A DNA stretch of 64,000 bases. It comes from Brachypodius melanocephalos. Taxonomy: Eukaryota; Chordata; Aves; Passeriformes; Pycnonotidae. Position numbers and translations under genes: made by a program. Below, piece by piece: positions 14,001 through 26,200 of this stretch. Location of the stretch: assembly GCA_013398615.1 (NCBI GenBank), contig VZSR01001645.1, forward strand, positions 1,073,417 through 1,137,416, in the 5' to 3' direction. Within the stretch, counting starts at the first letter, position 1. Each line of letters starts with the position of its first letter. The notes beneath the pieces are model-generated. The model ran no database searches. It was given only the letters and a program-made list of their open reading frames with translations, and was not told the origin of the DNA.

Positions 14001-15127
14001 CACAAAGTGTAAGATGTTATAAGTTGGACAATATGCAGAGCCCATTCTGCAATTAAAAAAAAAAATCCTTGGCATTACTCCTGTGTGCAGAGGGAAACCC
14101 TTGGTAATAAGCTCTGAGCTCACACGCTATCCTGGACATAAAAATAGCCAGCTGTCCAGGCTGTGCAGGGCTGTGAGGAGGCTTAGGAGGCAGGAGATGG
14201 ACATTCCTGCTCACTGTGTGATGTGCTGGTCAGCCTGGCCAAAGCACATGTGTCCTTCTGGGGCTAAACCCCAGCTGTTGGGTGAATGGTTTGGAGCTAG
14301 AAGAACAAATAATTCAGAGAAGATACTGTAAAAAATGTGTGTCTCTTTCGTATTCCACTTCTCATATTCTGATTTTTTTTTTTCATCTGATATTTTTCTG
14401 CAGTGGTTTCTTCCAATGCACTTTGTTCAGTCTCTCTCGCTCACTTTGTGCAGTGTGAAAAAAAGATTTGACAAGGGCTTTAAAACAAACATAATATTTC
14501 TGCCTTAGTTTTTTCCTATTTTTGGCATGGACTGATGTGTGAGAAATGCTCACAGATTCACTGTGGCTTTGAGCACTTTTATATGGATGTATTCCTGACT
14601 GCCCTGGTTGTTCGGCTTCTGTCCCAGAAAGTTGGCAGAGGCAGCAAGGGAAGAATTCACTAAGCCAGAAGAAAGAACCCCAAGGTGGATTATCCTGGTA
14701 AAAGTAGCAGTTCTTGGTGTCTTTCTCAAGAGCTGCTCCCATATTTAGTAAAACAGATTAGTCTGGGGAAGGGAAAAAGCTGCTGCCTTTTTTTTTTTCT
14801 GCAAACAGGAATGATGCTGCTCTTTGCAAGCTGGAGGAGGATACAGGGAGCCTAAAATTAGTGTTGATCACTACAGAGCAGTCTGAAGGGTTTCTTTCAA
14901 ATTTCTCATGGCATGGTTGCTGTCACAGTGAAAAAAACACTGCCAGCAGTGTCCTACCCCTCACCTGCACTTCATCTGGATTTTTGTGTAATTCACCTAC
15001 TTCAATGGTATTAAAATAGTAAGACGAGAAAGCTTGAAACAAGGTATAAGTATTTAGAATATCATATCCTAATGCTCCTTTTTCTCAGGTCCATAAAGAA
15101 CTTTTCCTCTCCCTGCTTTTGAGGTGG
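8055..15127. other. Unique AT-rich non-coding stretch
   Basis: No gene was recognised. Minus-strand frames at 9472-10048 give a 134-residue translation that looks somewhat protein-like between about 9800 and 10020, but I cannot assign it to a family. The stretch also holds a doubled 'cactagtg' at 8834-8851, a pyrimidine-rich tract at 12236-12330 and a poly-T at 13791-13802. Confidence 0.55.
12236..12330. repeat. T-rich pyrimidine tract
   Basis: About 95 bases consist almost entirely of T and C on the plus strand, with only a few A. This is low-complexity DNA. The 63-codon frame that spans it is an artefact of poly-Phe and poly-Leu translation. Confidence 0.9.
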
Positions 15128-15243
15128 TTATAGAGTCTTAGAATGAGTTGGAAGGGTTCTTAGAGATCATTTACTTCTAGCCCCCTTGCCACTGACAGGG
15201 AAACTTTCCACCAGACCAAATTGCTGAAAGCCCCATCCAACCT
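15128..15243 (-). mobile_element. CR1 LINE fragment, 3' end
   Basis: This is a short CR1 3' end in reverse orientation. On the plus strand it reads as the complement of the CR1 tail: 'tagagtcttagaatga', then 'gttggaagggttcttagagatcat', 'cttctagcccccttgccactgacagg' and 'ctgaaagccccatccaacctt'. Only about 115 bases survive and it carries no coding capacity. Confidence 0.8.
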
Positions 15244-16159
15244 TAAGGCTGTTATTCTCTAGTTACTTGCAGTCTGTGTTCCAAAAAGATAATTCAAAAT
15301 TAACCAGGTTAAACTGATGAATGAGGGTGAATTTTTTTTTAATCTGTCAGCTGCAGTTATTCTTTCATGAATCGTTTGTCATAGGTTTTTATTTCCATTT
15401 CTCTGCTCAGGCTCTTGTTTGGAGTGTTATTTGATGTTTCTTCTTTTTTTTTTTTTTTTTGATACATAGACATTCTTGCCACCTGAAACACTGAATTTTA
15501 CCTTGTTCTTAATTCAGATTTATGAGCTCTATTAGTAAAGTTAAAATTAATTTTCAAAACCCCAATCAGATATGAAAATAGGCTAGGTTATGCCTAAACT
15601 TGCTGCCACCTGTAAAATAATTCAGCCATTTAAAAAAAAAGGCAACTAAGCACCATATTTTTACTGAAATTTTGAAGGAAATTGAACCAGCAATGGTTGA
15701 CATTTAGGAAGTATTTTGGAACAAGGGAGTCTTAAAATTCTAAACAAGGCAATAGAAGCTTTCTATGCTGATACTGACATGATATCTTCATCAGTTTACT
15801 ACATTCAATTAGTTTAAGGCTGAAAACTGAGTGTGAAGACAGCTGGAGGAGATTTCTGCTTCCCATAAGATGAGAGTCAAGGTATCTACTAATCTTTAAA
15901 TATTTGTAAATACAGCAAAAACCCAATTTGATAAAGTTTTGTTCCTACATAACAGGTGCACTGAAGGTATTTTTAAAAATTAATTAGAAAACAGTATTTT
16001 GTTATATTAATGCAGAGTGGTTTGTGTGTTCTTGCAAAGGACAGATGGAGTTGTCAGATCATTTTAATAGTTACCAATCAGTAAGAATGGACCCTTCCTT
16101 AGAAAAATTAGTACAAATCCAACCATGCTCCCAAACTGATTTATTCATATCAGGATTTC

Positions 16160-16220
16160 CTGCTTGATGATTTAAATCCTGTTTAAATTCAGCAATTTAA
16201 ATCACTTTGATTTATATCAG
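16160..16220. other. ATTTAAAT-type palindromic cluster, possible old repeat
   Basis: Several near-palindromic blocks (gatttaaatc, gtttaaattc, aatttaaatc, gatttatatc) lie within 60 bases. Clusters of this kind occur in some old amniote interspersed repeats, but I cannot name one. Chance in AT-rich DNA is also possible. Confidence 0.2.
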
Positions 16221-16616
16221 CCATTGTGCCTTCAAATGAAGTGGGAATGTGCTGGGACTGAGGCCCTTTGCCATTTAGCACTGCACTTGTTCCACCCTCC
16301 ACTTTTAAACTGCTTACACGGCTTGACTGATACCTATCTGCAATTCCTTTGCTGTGCTCATCAGTTTAAACATGTTCCTTTGTGTGTGTGTTTTTTAACA
16401 CTTACCTTCTATCAGAATAGGAAGGGGTTGAGTAGTTTAACAGTGTAATTGAGGTAATAATGCAGCACAACTGTGTAAATTCTACATGTTCATGACCAGT
16501 AAATACTTTGTATCATAATGAAACCTGTTTATATACAGTTAATTTCTTCTATATTTTTACCATTTTCAGTTCTGTTTTTTTGTTAATGGGCAAAAATTCA
16601 GTGATATCTTGATGAG

Positions 16617-16658
16617 GTTTTTTGTTTGTGTTTTTGTTTGTTTGTTTTTTTTTTTTTA
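16617..16658. repeat. T/G-rich simple repeat
   Basis: The tract is built from GTTT and GTTTT units ending in poly-T. It is low-complexity sequence. Confidence 0.9.
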
Positions 16659-19600
16659 ATCTTTCTTAACTAAGGACATCAGACTGTGGCCCTTCCTATC
16701 TCTTGAACTCACAGGACAAAATGGTACTTTTTCCACCCCCAGGAAAAAATGGTATTTTTTCCTTTAAAATATTTTTTAAAGATGGGGTTTATCTGTGCTC
16801 AGGTGGTGAAGGTGTCTTCAGAGCAAGCAGATCTCATAAAAACACTGTTCTACTCACTAGGGTAAATTGATTACTTTGAATTACTTAAATTAGTTATGGT
16901 TTATGATATATCATAATGGGAAGGGGGTTTTGACTCATCAACTGGCATTTTGGAATAATTGGTCATTTTGAGTGTCTGAAACAATGAAGAAGGACAGCAT
17001 GTTCAGGTAAAACACTGAAGTTTTAGAGATATTCAGTAGTGAACTAGGGATCCATTGATCTAGGTGCAAAGTAGAAGTGTAAAGTTGCTGTGCTGGAGGG
17101 TTTTGAAGAGCACACCACTACTCCCTCTCCCTGTTGGAAACTAATGAGCAGGCATTGTGACAAAAGATACGTTTAAATTTGCGTTTAAATTGAAGAGTAA
17201 CACACCACATTTCACACCACAACATTTAATTAAGAGGTGGGCTTGAGGGTTGTGGAATGCTGGTATCATCTCCAGCGTCTCAGTTTCGATGTTTCTAGAT
17301 TGTTAAATGGCTTGTTTTCCTGTTCTTCAAGGGTGAGAAATCACATGTAATCCAGAAAGTTTGAAGCAGTAGTAGATGTGAGTTCAAGTGTCCAAGCTGT
17401 GTTGTTCTGTTAGCCTGGCTGGTTGGGATGAGTCTTTTTACAAACTCTCCTCCTCAGCATTATTTAGTGTATAGATTGCAATAAAATCAAGGCAGACTGG
17501 GACATGTTGCCATCACCAGTGAGTTTTAAGTTTGTGTTGGATTTGCTGGAGACCTGATCCTGATAACTCTATCCTTAGAAGAATATGGGTGGGAAATATG
17601 AGGGTGCTGGATAGTAAAATTCCTTGAGGAAATGGATTTATGTGGGGATTAAAAGAGTGAACTTGTTTGGCAGATGTTTTACTTTTCTGATTGTACAGAT
17701 CTTGCCACAGTAGAAAGTGAGGGGGAGGATAGGAGGTTTTAACCTGCCCTGGTAATTCATTAGAACAAGAAGCCTGTGACTGTTTGGGAAGTACCTGGCA
17801 CAGCTGGGATGCACCATTGAGCAGAGGGAATAGGCAGCACGGTTCTCTGTGGTTCTGGTCAGTAGGTTTCCTTCATCATGGAGATGGGCAAAGTCAGAAA
17901 CAAATTTTGATGTTGTCGTTATTACAAGTGACTGACATGAGCAGTTGAGACTCTGTGTGTGTATATATAATGACATGTAATTTTGCCAAAAATGCTAATG
18001 TCAGTTTATGTTTACCTGTTGAAAATATAATTGATACTGTTGCCAGTTCAGCAGTCCACAGAGACCCAGCAAATCCAGTAAATGTAGAAAATGGCAACCT
18101 TTGTACCTTGGGAATAATTTAAGTGTGCTTTGTTGACTGTAACCTGGTTGACCATATTGGAAAGTCAGATGGAAAGTCTTTGCTGGAGATTGCTCAAGTA
18201 TCATGGTCTTTTCTTAATTTGTAGATATGCATGTAAGGGAGAACTCTCTTTTCTTTTGCTCTTTGGAGCTAGATATTGAGTGCAGGGTAATAAAATATAT
18301 TTGCACACTTTTCTTCCCCCACAGATTCTGTGATTAGGAAAACATTAGCAAATCTTGACCATGACCAACCTTTCCTTTCTGACCATGGAAAAAGATAAAA
18401 TTCTGATAGACTAAAAATAGGTTTTCAAAAATTGGACTGTGGAAAAAATGGGAAAGCAATTACATGGGAAAAAATTAATGTAGAAACATTTATGTGGCTT
18501 GATCTGCTTTTCCCAGTTATATTTGTGTTAGAATGTAGACAGATACACCTATATCACTTCTTTGCAGACACACTTGGCACTAACGTTCTGTATATAATGA
18601 AATCTTGAAAAATGAGTTATCTGGTTATGTTGTAGGAATAAAAATGGATACCTAACAAAGTGGCACAAGAGTAGGAATTATCTGCCATGCATCGCAGTTC
18701 TTAATCAATAAATACCTGCAGTGTTTATTTCTGTATTTAATGATATCTGGAATACTTGGCCCAAATCTGACTGGTGTTCACAACAGGTAGAATCTTTGAA
18801 CCATTCTGTGAAATTCAGATCAGGCCCTCAGTTTTGCTGGAGTAAATAATCTATTCTGTAATACTAATTATTTTTCCTTAATTAGTATAACTGAGAAACC
18901 GTACTGAAGTCACTACTCTTGCCCCCACCTTTCCTTTTGGTGAGAAATTATTGCACTATTTTTTAGAAAACACTTTTTCTGCAGCTTGAAACCTCAGTTA
19001 AATGTAACTTTTTTTTTTTTTTTTTTAGATACTGGCAAGCGGATAATCTGGTCTGAGGGCTGCAAGGGCCTGGAACAGATTTTGTATGGATAGGCACAAT
19101 GCATTCCAGACAGAGATTAGATTCAGTATGCACACCTGTAGGTGGGTGTAGGGTTTAATAGAGTAAGTGTTAATGGGAAATATGAAAACTCATTAAAAGG
19201 GCATGATCAGGAGAGAAGGTGGTGAAATTGGCAGTGATGTGTCCAAATGTTCATTAAGTGTACTCATAGCTTTACCAGTCGTGGCTCACTAAAACTGCAG
19301 TGCGCATTTCAAGGTGAGTTTGGAGTTACCCAAAGGGTTCTCTTGGTTTTTCCATAGTTAGTTGCTTGTTGTGCAAGTCCTCACCTTCCCTAAAAGCTGT
19401 TTTTTTTCAGGAGAAGTGCCTGTGGCAGTCTGTAATTTAACACCTCTCATTACTCATTAGCAAAGGCATCCAGGCTCACGTTGTAGATGTTTCCCTTTAG
19501 TCAGGCTTCACTTAGGAGAAGAGGTTGATTGTGATTTGTGACTTTCTTTGCAACTAATACTAGTTTACTTGTCGACATATGGGAATTTTCATTCATGACG

Positions 19601-22100
19601 TATTTTCTGTTTTCATCTGGAAAATCTCTTAATTGTTATATCTTAGAAAATTAAATGTGCTGCACATGTTATTTAGGATTAGTCTGTATCTGCTGTGGGG
19701 AGATAGGGGGCTGGTACAGAGGGAGGAATGCTTGGCTTGTTTGTGGCAGAGTTTGCCTTTCAGGAAGGGGAAGATCTGGTAGGGGATTTCTTGTGTTTAT
19801 TCCTGAGGAAAGACTGAACAGTGATTCTAAGTTACATGGGTTGGATGCTTACCAGACTACATACAAATACTAGTTCTACAAAACAGTAGTTAGATGAATA
19901 CGCTTCTTTCCACCAGCAAAACCATCCTTACATATTTGAGAAAGAAGTAGTGAAAGGGGATTTCACTCCTGAGTCTGTATCTATCAGTCAGCTACAAGTG
20001 GAGCTGTATTACAATAGTTCTCATTGAAGTAGCTGAGTTTCTTGGCTCCAGCAGGAGGTCAGTACTGTGAAAAGCATTTGCTTGTTTTGAAGGAAACTAG
20101 GAAGGTATTGGTGAGATTAGTTCCATTCTTCATGCTACATCCAGCTGGCAAGTCTGCACCATCCTTAGACTTCAGGTGAGATTTTGAAACTCAAAGAACC
20201 TGCAAGATAAGAGTTTAAATGTAGGGAAAAAAATGTCCCAAGCAATAGGTCTTAGACAGCACAAGTTAGGCATGTCTTTGGGTGGTTGCCAAGCCTAGCA
20301 GACAGGTGTTGTTATGAGTGCAGGATTCTGCATCTACTGCATCTGTATGAAAATTGAATGTGAATAAACTAAGCCTGGGAGGATAAATAAATAAATACCA
20401 GAACAAAAATGCAGTTAGATACTAACATGTGCAGTGACAATGAAGGTGGAGGTGTCTGGCATGTCCAGTTGAACATAAGACTTGTTGTTTGTAAATGTAA
20501 ATATAAATATTTGCATAAATATAGAAGCAGTCACTGCATGGAAGTACTGTATGTGCAGGGACATCTGTATCTGGTGTGTCTGTCTGAAAACACCTCAGCT
20601 GGCAGCAGGTATCGAGTATTACACCTCTTCTGCTCAGCATGCTGCCAGCTGCAGCACTGGCCTGCAGAAGGCACCTCTGCTTTTGGAGGAAATGCATGAC
20701 AGATGTGGAAGCATGTGATGCACCGGTGCACATCTCTTTGGTCACTGTTTGGCGTTTGATGCTTCCTCTCACTTTCAGGTGTGAGTCACATTTCTGTTTG
20801 TGGGTCTGTTTAGTTGTCTGGGGTTTTTTTCTATTACCTGTTGTGCTCATTACATTTTGGCTCCCAGTAGTTTTTATTTATCTATAAATACTATTTTATA
20901 CATATATATTCAGATAGATGACACTGTATCTCAGATTTTCTGGCCCATGTCAGTGGTAGGACTTTGCCCTTCTAAATGCTGAAGACTCTTTGGTTTGTAG
21001 TGGTTTCCATGTAGGTTCAAGGTCTTTGATGGCTCTTAGCCACAGGAGTAGGAGTATTAACAGACCAAATGCCTCAGGACAGCAGAGTTCTGATAGTGAG
21101 CACTTGGATTTTTACCATATTTTTGCACTGGGTTTCTCTGGTCAGGCCACCAGACTCGCTTCTCCAGCTGGCCTTTTTCATCTGGCTTGTTGCCAGGAAG
21201 CTGCAGTGTAAAGTCTTCAGTGGTCCTGTGCATGCACAAGATCCCAGCAAAAGCAGTGTGTCCTTCTATCCTGTTGCCCATGGCCCTGTGCCACACTTAA
21301 GGAGTGACATCCTTGCAGCAACTGCAGATGTGAGGGAGGCTTGGAAAGAACAAGGTGCCATCACCGTGTAGAATCCCAGTGTTTGGGTGGCGGCTATGTG
21401 GAAGACAGGGATGCTGCTGAAGGAGCTTCCCAGCTGCTATTCCTTTGGTAGCTGAACTGCACCAGAGACACAGAACACCAAAATTGGCTGGATTAGTGCA
21501 AAGGTAGACCTGTTACATTTCTCTGGCCTTTTTCCAGGGCAGTTTTTCACTCCAGGCTAGTTGTATGCAGTGCCAACAAAGATCCTGTATGGTGGTGGTC
21601 TGTGACTATTCCCTGTGGCTGCTTTGTGCCTGTCTCCAGGCACAGACCCCTGGACACGGAGAGGTACTTACTGGCACATTTCACCTCCTGCTATCCAGAA
21701 TTTGCTAGAAAGGTGCCTTCTGACCACATCAAGTTCAGTGAAGCATGCTGTTGTGACTTTTGGCTCTATGGGGTCATTCCTGAAGTCACCCCAAGCAGGG
21801 GGAACACTTGGGCAGTTATGAATGAAAGAGTCTATTAAAGACTTACTAATTCTATTTTTTCCTATTTCCTGACTTGGTAGAGTCTCAACACTCTGACCAG
21901 AGCATGCTTTTCATGGCAAATTTATAATAATTAGAAAGATTTTTGCATAATGAAAAACAGAGCATGAAGAAAAGAGGAGAACCTAATCCTCATATTTAGC
22001 TAAACTGTTATTCTGGTTTACAGGATTATGCCTGTAGTTCTTGCAGAGACTATGGATACCTATTAATTTTCTGACTGTTTCATCAGCAGTGGCAGGTGGG

Positions 22101-22191
22101 CTCTGTCAGACTCATGCAGCTTCTTTGTCTTCCTTCTGGACAGTGTGTGTGTCCAGAAGGAAGACAAAGAAGCTGCATGAGTCTGACAGAG
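22101..22191. repeat. Perfect inverted repeat (42-bp arms, 7-base loop)
   Basis: The left arm at 22101-22142 is the exact reverse complement of the right arm at 22150-22191, with the spacer gtgtgtg between them. I checked all 42 pairs and found no mismatch. Pairing stops abruptly on both outer sides (G opposite G). A transcript of either strand would fold into a long perfect hairpin. It could be a microRNA-like or siRNA-forming hairpin, a recent fold-back mutation, or a sequencing or assembly artefact. No mobile-element hallmark flanks it. Confidence 0.95.
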
Positions 22192-22734
22192 GGACACTTA
22201 TCTCAGATTAGCATTGACAAATAGATCCAGCACTCTTCCATAAAGGCAAGAATTGGTTTGCAGATTCTACCTATTGGTTATGCATCCCCTGTAGGAATTA
22301 GTAGTGGTTTAGTAAGATTAGAAACAGGAAGAGACAACTCAACACTAATTCCTTTCCAGAGGTTGGGTATTGCACACAGAGGAACTCCAGAAGATATCAC
22401 TTGTACAAAACTGAAAATATGTTATTTAAATTGATCTTTCCCATGGAAAGGAGTGGGAAAGAACTCAAACACATAAATGTGAGGTAGTAGGAACCAAATC
22501 TTCTCTGAGGGAGTTCTGAAGTAAATCATGTTTGACATTAAGATATCTTAAAAAGATAAGATAGAAGTTAGTGCAGTGGTTTTGATAGTGCTGACATGCA
22601 GGTGTAGTAGAAGAGGAAACACACTGCAACAGTAAGACACCAAAGAAATGAAGGCAAGGAATCTATTTGAGACATTCTACCTCTGCATTCCCAAAATAAT
22701 AAACCAGTTTGAGGATGTTGCCTATCTCTGTCAT
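22192..22734. other. Unique non-coding stretch
   Basis: AT-rich unique DNA between the hairpin and the CpG-retaining island. I see no gene or repeat in it. Confidence 0.6.
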
Positions 22735-23235
22735 GGAAGAGCCGTCAAGCCTCCATGTCAGGGGGCTGGCGCTGATAAATTCTTCACTGGGAGACGAGTC
22801 CAAGGCAAGGCATGGTGCTGGAGGAAGCGCTGTGCACAGTGCTGTAGGTGGCACCCTTCCCTTTGCGATGGTGCTGAACCAGTGCCAGAAGGCAGGAGGG
22901 AGCTGGGGGCACTCTGCGACGGGGAGCCCTGGACCACTTGATCGACTGGAGTAAAGCCACACAGATCTGCTGGGGTGCCTGCCTTACCCCAGCGGGAAAA
23001 TCCGTCCTCTCACTTCAAAACGCCAGGTGAGAGCAGGGCTTTGCCTACTCGTCATCAGTAGAGATTTTCCAAGCGTGCTGAGTGGAATCTGCCGAGCCCA
23101 TGGCAGGCCATGCCCGCCGCCCCTCCGAACGCCTCCCTGTGCCCCTTGGGCAGCCTTGGCCCTCTGTGGGGCAGCCACAGCCCCGGCTGTGTTTCTGTGT
23201 GGCAGGCACTAGGCTTGGACCCGCCTTCGGGAAGG
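22735..23235. promoter_or_regulatory. CpG-retaining GC-rich island
   Basis: About 500 bases hold some twenty CpG dinucleotides and are clearly GC-richer than the AT-rich DNA on both sides. Frames of 60-97 codons are open on both strands at once, which is expected from high GC and is not evidence of a gene. No CR1 or LTR similarity was recognised. Possible explanations are an alternative promoter, an enhancer or a small exon. The boundaries are approximate. Confidence 0.3.
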
Positions 23236-26200
23236 AGTGGCAGCTCCACAGAAACTTAAGGATACTATTACCTTTGTTGGCTGTAGCGTTGTATTTGGCT
23301 GACATGTTAAAAGGTGGTCATAAAATCACAGCGTTGCTTCTCTTTAAAGTAATTCTGCCATGAATGCTGAAGGTTATTTCAAATGCGTGCTTGAGCTACA
23401 TCAGGACTGAGGGTCCTCAGCCCTGTTTGTGTTCCTGTAAGTACAGACCAAAAAAAGACTGACTTTTTATTTACCTTGTGGTTTGGGAGTTGAGAGGCAG
23501 GGCTTTGGGGCCAGAGCTACAGTGGGGTTATTGTGTCAGCTGGGCTGGGGTAACCCTGTATGGCAAATGCAAGTAATGTGCTGTGAATGAAGCTTTCATT
23601 TCCTGGTGCCAGTGCTGTGGCCAAAAGCATTCAACTAAAAATATGTCTCTAAAATGGGCAGTCATCTGACATTTTATTTACTATTGTGGTTTGGACATGG
23701 GTGGATGAAACATTTTAATAAATTACTGTATCTTTTTGTCTGTTCCTCATTGATCACATTTTACTAATTCAGGAGCTATTTATTACATGCCTAGTAAACT
23801 GGAGCTTTGACATGCTGGCTGCTATTATGGATAGCACCAAATTCTCTCCAGCACCAAATTCTGTGCCAGAAGGTGTTGTGTTTGTATCTACTGCAGGATG
23901 AGAGTCCAGGTACTTACTGTCCAACATTTGCCATACTTCAAACTAAGTGCTGCTGGTCTGTGTCATGGCTGGATTCCCTCCGTTCTCTCAGTTTCCTACA
24001 AGGCAGGGAAGTTATATCCCTGTTTCGTGGGTTCAAACTGAGTGTTATTTTGCCCTGATCTCCATCCTAATTATGTCTGTGGCCGTAGAGAAAGGAATAA
24101 CATTTTGGCATTTTCTGCTAGAGATGGAGGGAGTGCAACAATCCTTTAGGGACAGTGATCAGAAAGGGTAAAATTCTGAAGCTTTGCCCTGCAGTTCTGC
24201 TTTAAAAATGAAAAATTAAGAGATAGTCTGTTATAGAGGGTGGAGAGAAAGAGCTGCTGCCCTGCTGTCTCAGACACGGGGTTTCCTCTCTCTGTAGTGA
24301 CACAGTCATCTGCAGAGCCATGCCGCTCGCTGAGGCTGCTGCTGCTGCACAGTGCAGCATGGGGCTTATTCATTTTGATAGGAATAAGTTTCCCAGGAAG
24401 GGGAGGGGAAAAGAGGGCAGCTAATATCCTCTCTTCACCTCCAGTGCGAAACCAAAGGGATCTTGAGTGATGCTCTACAAATAGAAGAGAAATTTTCATA
24501 TATCCCTCTTAGTGGTTGGTACATTCCCCTGGTTCTGATTAGTCCTTCAGCATTGCAAAGAGCCAGTTTGCTCACACTGCTGCATTTTTCTATCAGGCAC
24601 AGGCTTGCTTTTCACTCTTTCTCTCCCTTCCAAACCCACTTCAGGTTTCTTTCGGGATTTGTTTTCCTTTTTTTTTTTTTTTAATAATTTTTGCAAAGCA
24701 GCCATGAGAGAGGAATAAAATAATTTCGAAGAGCATTATATGGTGAGAATTTTGACAATGAGTGGAAGATTGTAATTACTCTCTTCCATTAGACTCAGTG
24801 GCTTTGGACAGATAAGCTGTATTGAAACGTGTGACCAGGGCATGGGATCATGGATTGTCTTTCACTGTTGTCATGGTGACAGTGATGCAGGTGGCCTATA
24901 ACTGCCTGGCTGTCAGATCTTATACATCAAACTGGTGCTAAGTGAAAATATGTTAGAGGCATGGGGGGAAAAATTGCCAGCAGTGTTTATAGGACCAGGT
25001 GGAAGAGAAGCAGATAGCTTTTTGTGAAAGCTGTGGATGGCTCGGGGATGCTTCTTTAGATTGCTTATGCCTTCATGTGAGCAAAATCAGTTTTAAAGGG
25101 GGAAAATATATGCAAATATATGTCATTATTATGTCTTTGCTGCTTTCTCAAAGTCAAAATGATGGTGATGTTAGGCTGAGATGGAAAAGAAATGGGAAGA
25201 ATGCCAAATACTTCTAGGTGAGAGCTGGAGCAGGCTCTAGAACCCAATAACAGAGGAAAAGATGGTGATTCCCTACTGTACCTCAGAGTTGCTAACAGAA
25301 AGTTGTCCAGATTTAGAGATGTTAAAAACCCTTAAATTGTGAAATAGCACCTCAAAGTCAAGACATCTAATAGAAAATGTTTGTTATGATTTGCTATAAA
25401 GTAATTTCTTTTTCAGAGCTGTTCTCTCTCATGGGTTTGAGGCCTACACTGTGTGATGTTTCAAATAAATTCCGACTCTCATCCCCTCCCCTTTCCAGCT
25501 GATGGTACCTTGCAAACTGCTGAGATTTACAGTAGTTCCTGACTCTAAAATTAATCTCTGTCATTTTGGCAAGTCCCCCTTGCCTTGTGCTAGCTATTGA
25601 ACTGCCTTCCCTCTCTAATGGAAGCAAACTCCTTGCAAAGAGAATAGTGAAAGCGATGGTGAAAAAAATAACGTCTGTTCTTGTCAAATGTCAAGTATTT
25701 GTTTCCTGCAGTACTTAGTCTATGCGAATTTAGTTGGGTTTTGCAGTTTACTTAGATCCGAAGTGGAAATGCTGCTTTGTCTACTTCTGGGAGAGCCTAT
25801 GGGAGACTTGCTTACCTCTTGCAAGTGTTAATTGCACCTTTATAATTGTTAATTGCATGCAACTGGCTGATCTGCTGCAAATGAATTGAAAAACATCAGC
25901 CAAACAACGTAAATGTTTTATCAGTTGAAGGATATAATCAATCTGATGTGGCTACAGTTTTAAATAGAAAAAAAATTAAATAACTTTTTAAAAAACTTCC
26001 TGGCTTGTTTTTTTCTAACCTGGTATTCAGCTTCTCTGCACTCCAGAATCCAGCATTACATGTTTTGGTTTGATATGTTTCTGGATCTGTAGATGACACA
26101 AATGTTTTTATTGTTAGTAGGAGGAACTTATATTTTCATCGAAGTTGCCTATGGAGCATTTAACTAGAGTCAAATACTTATGGATCTGTCAAGGATACTA

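Larger units (their letters stand above)
15244..22100. other. Unique AT-rich non-coding stretch
   Basis: No gene was recognised. Minus-strand frames of 112 and 67 codons at 17638-18204 match no family I know. The stretch contains an ATTTAAAT-rich cluster at 16160-16220 and a T/G-rich tract at 16617-16658. Confidence 0.6.
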
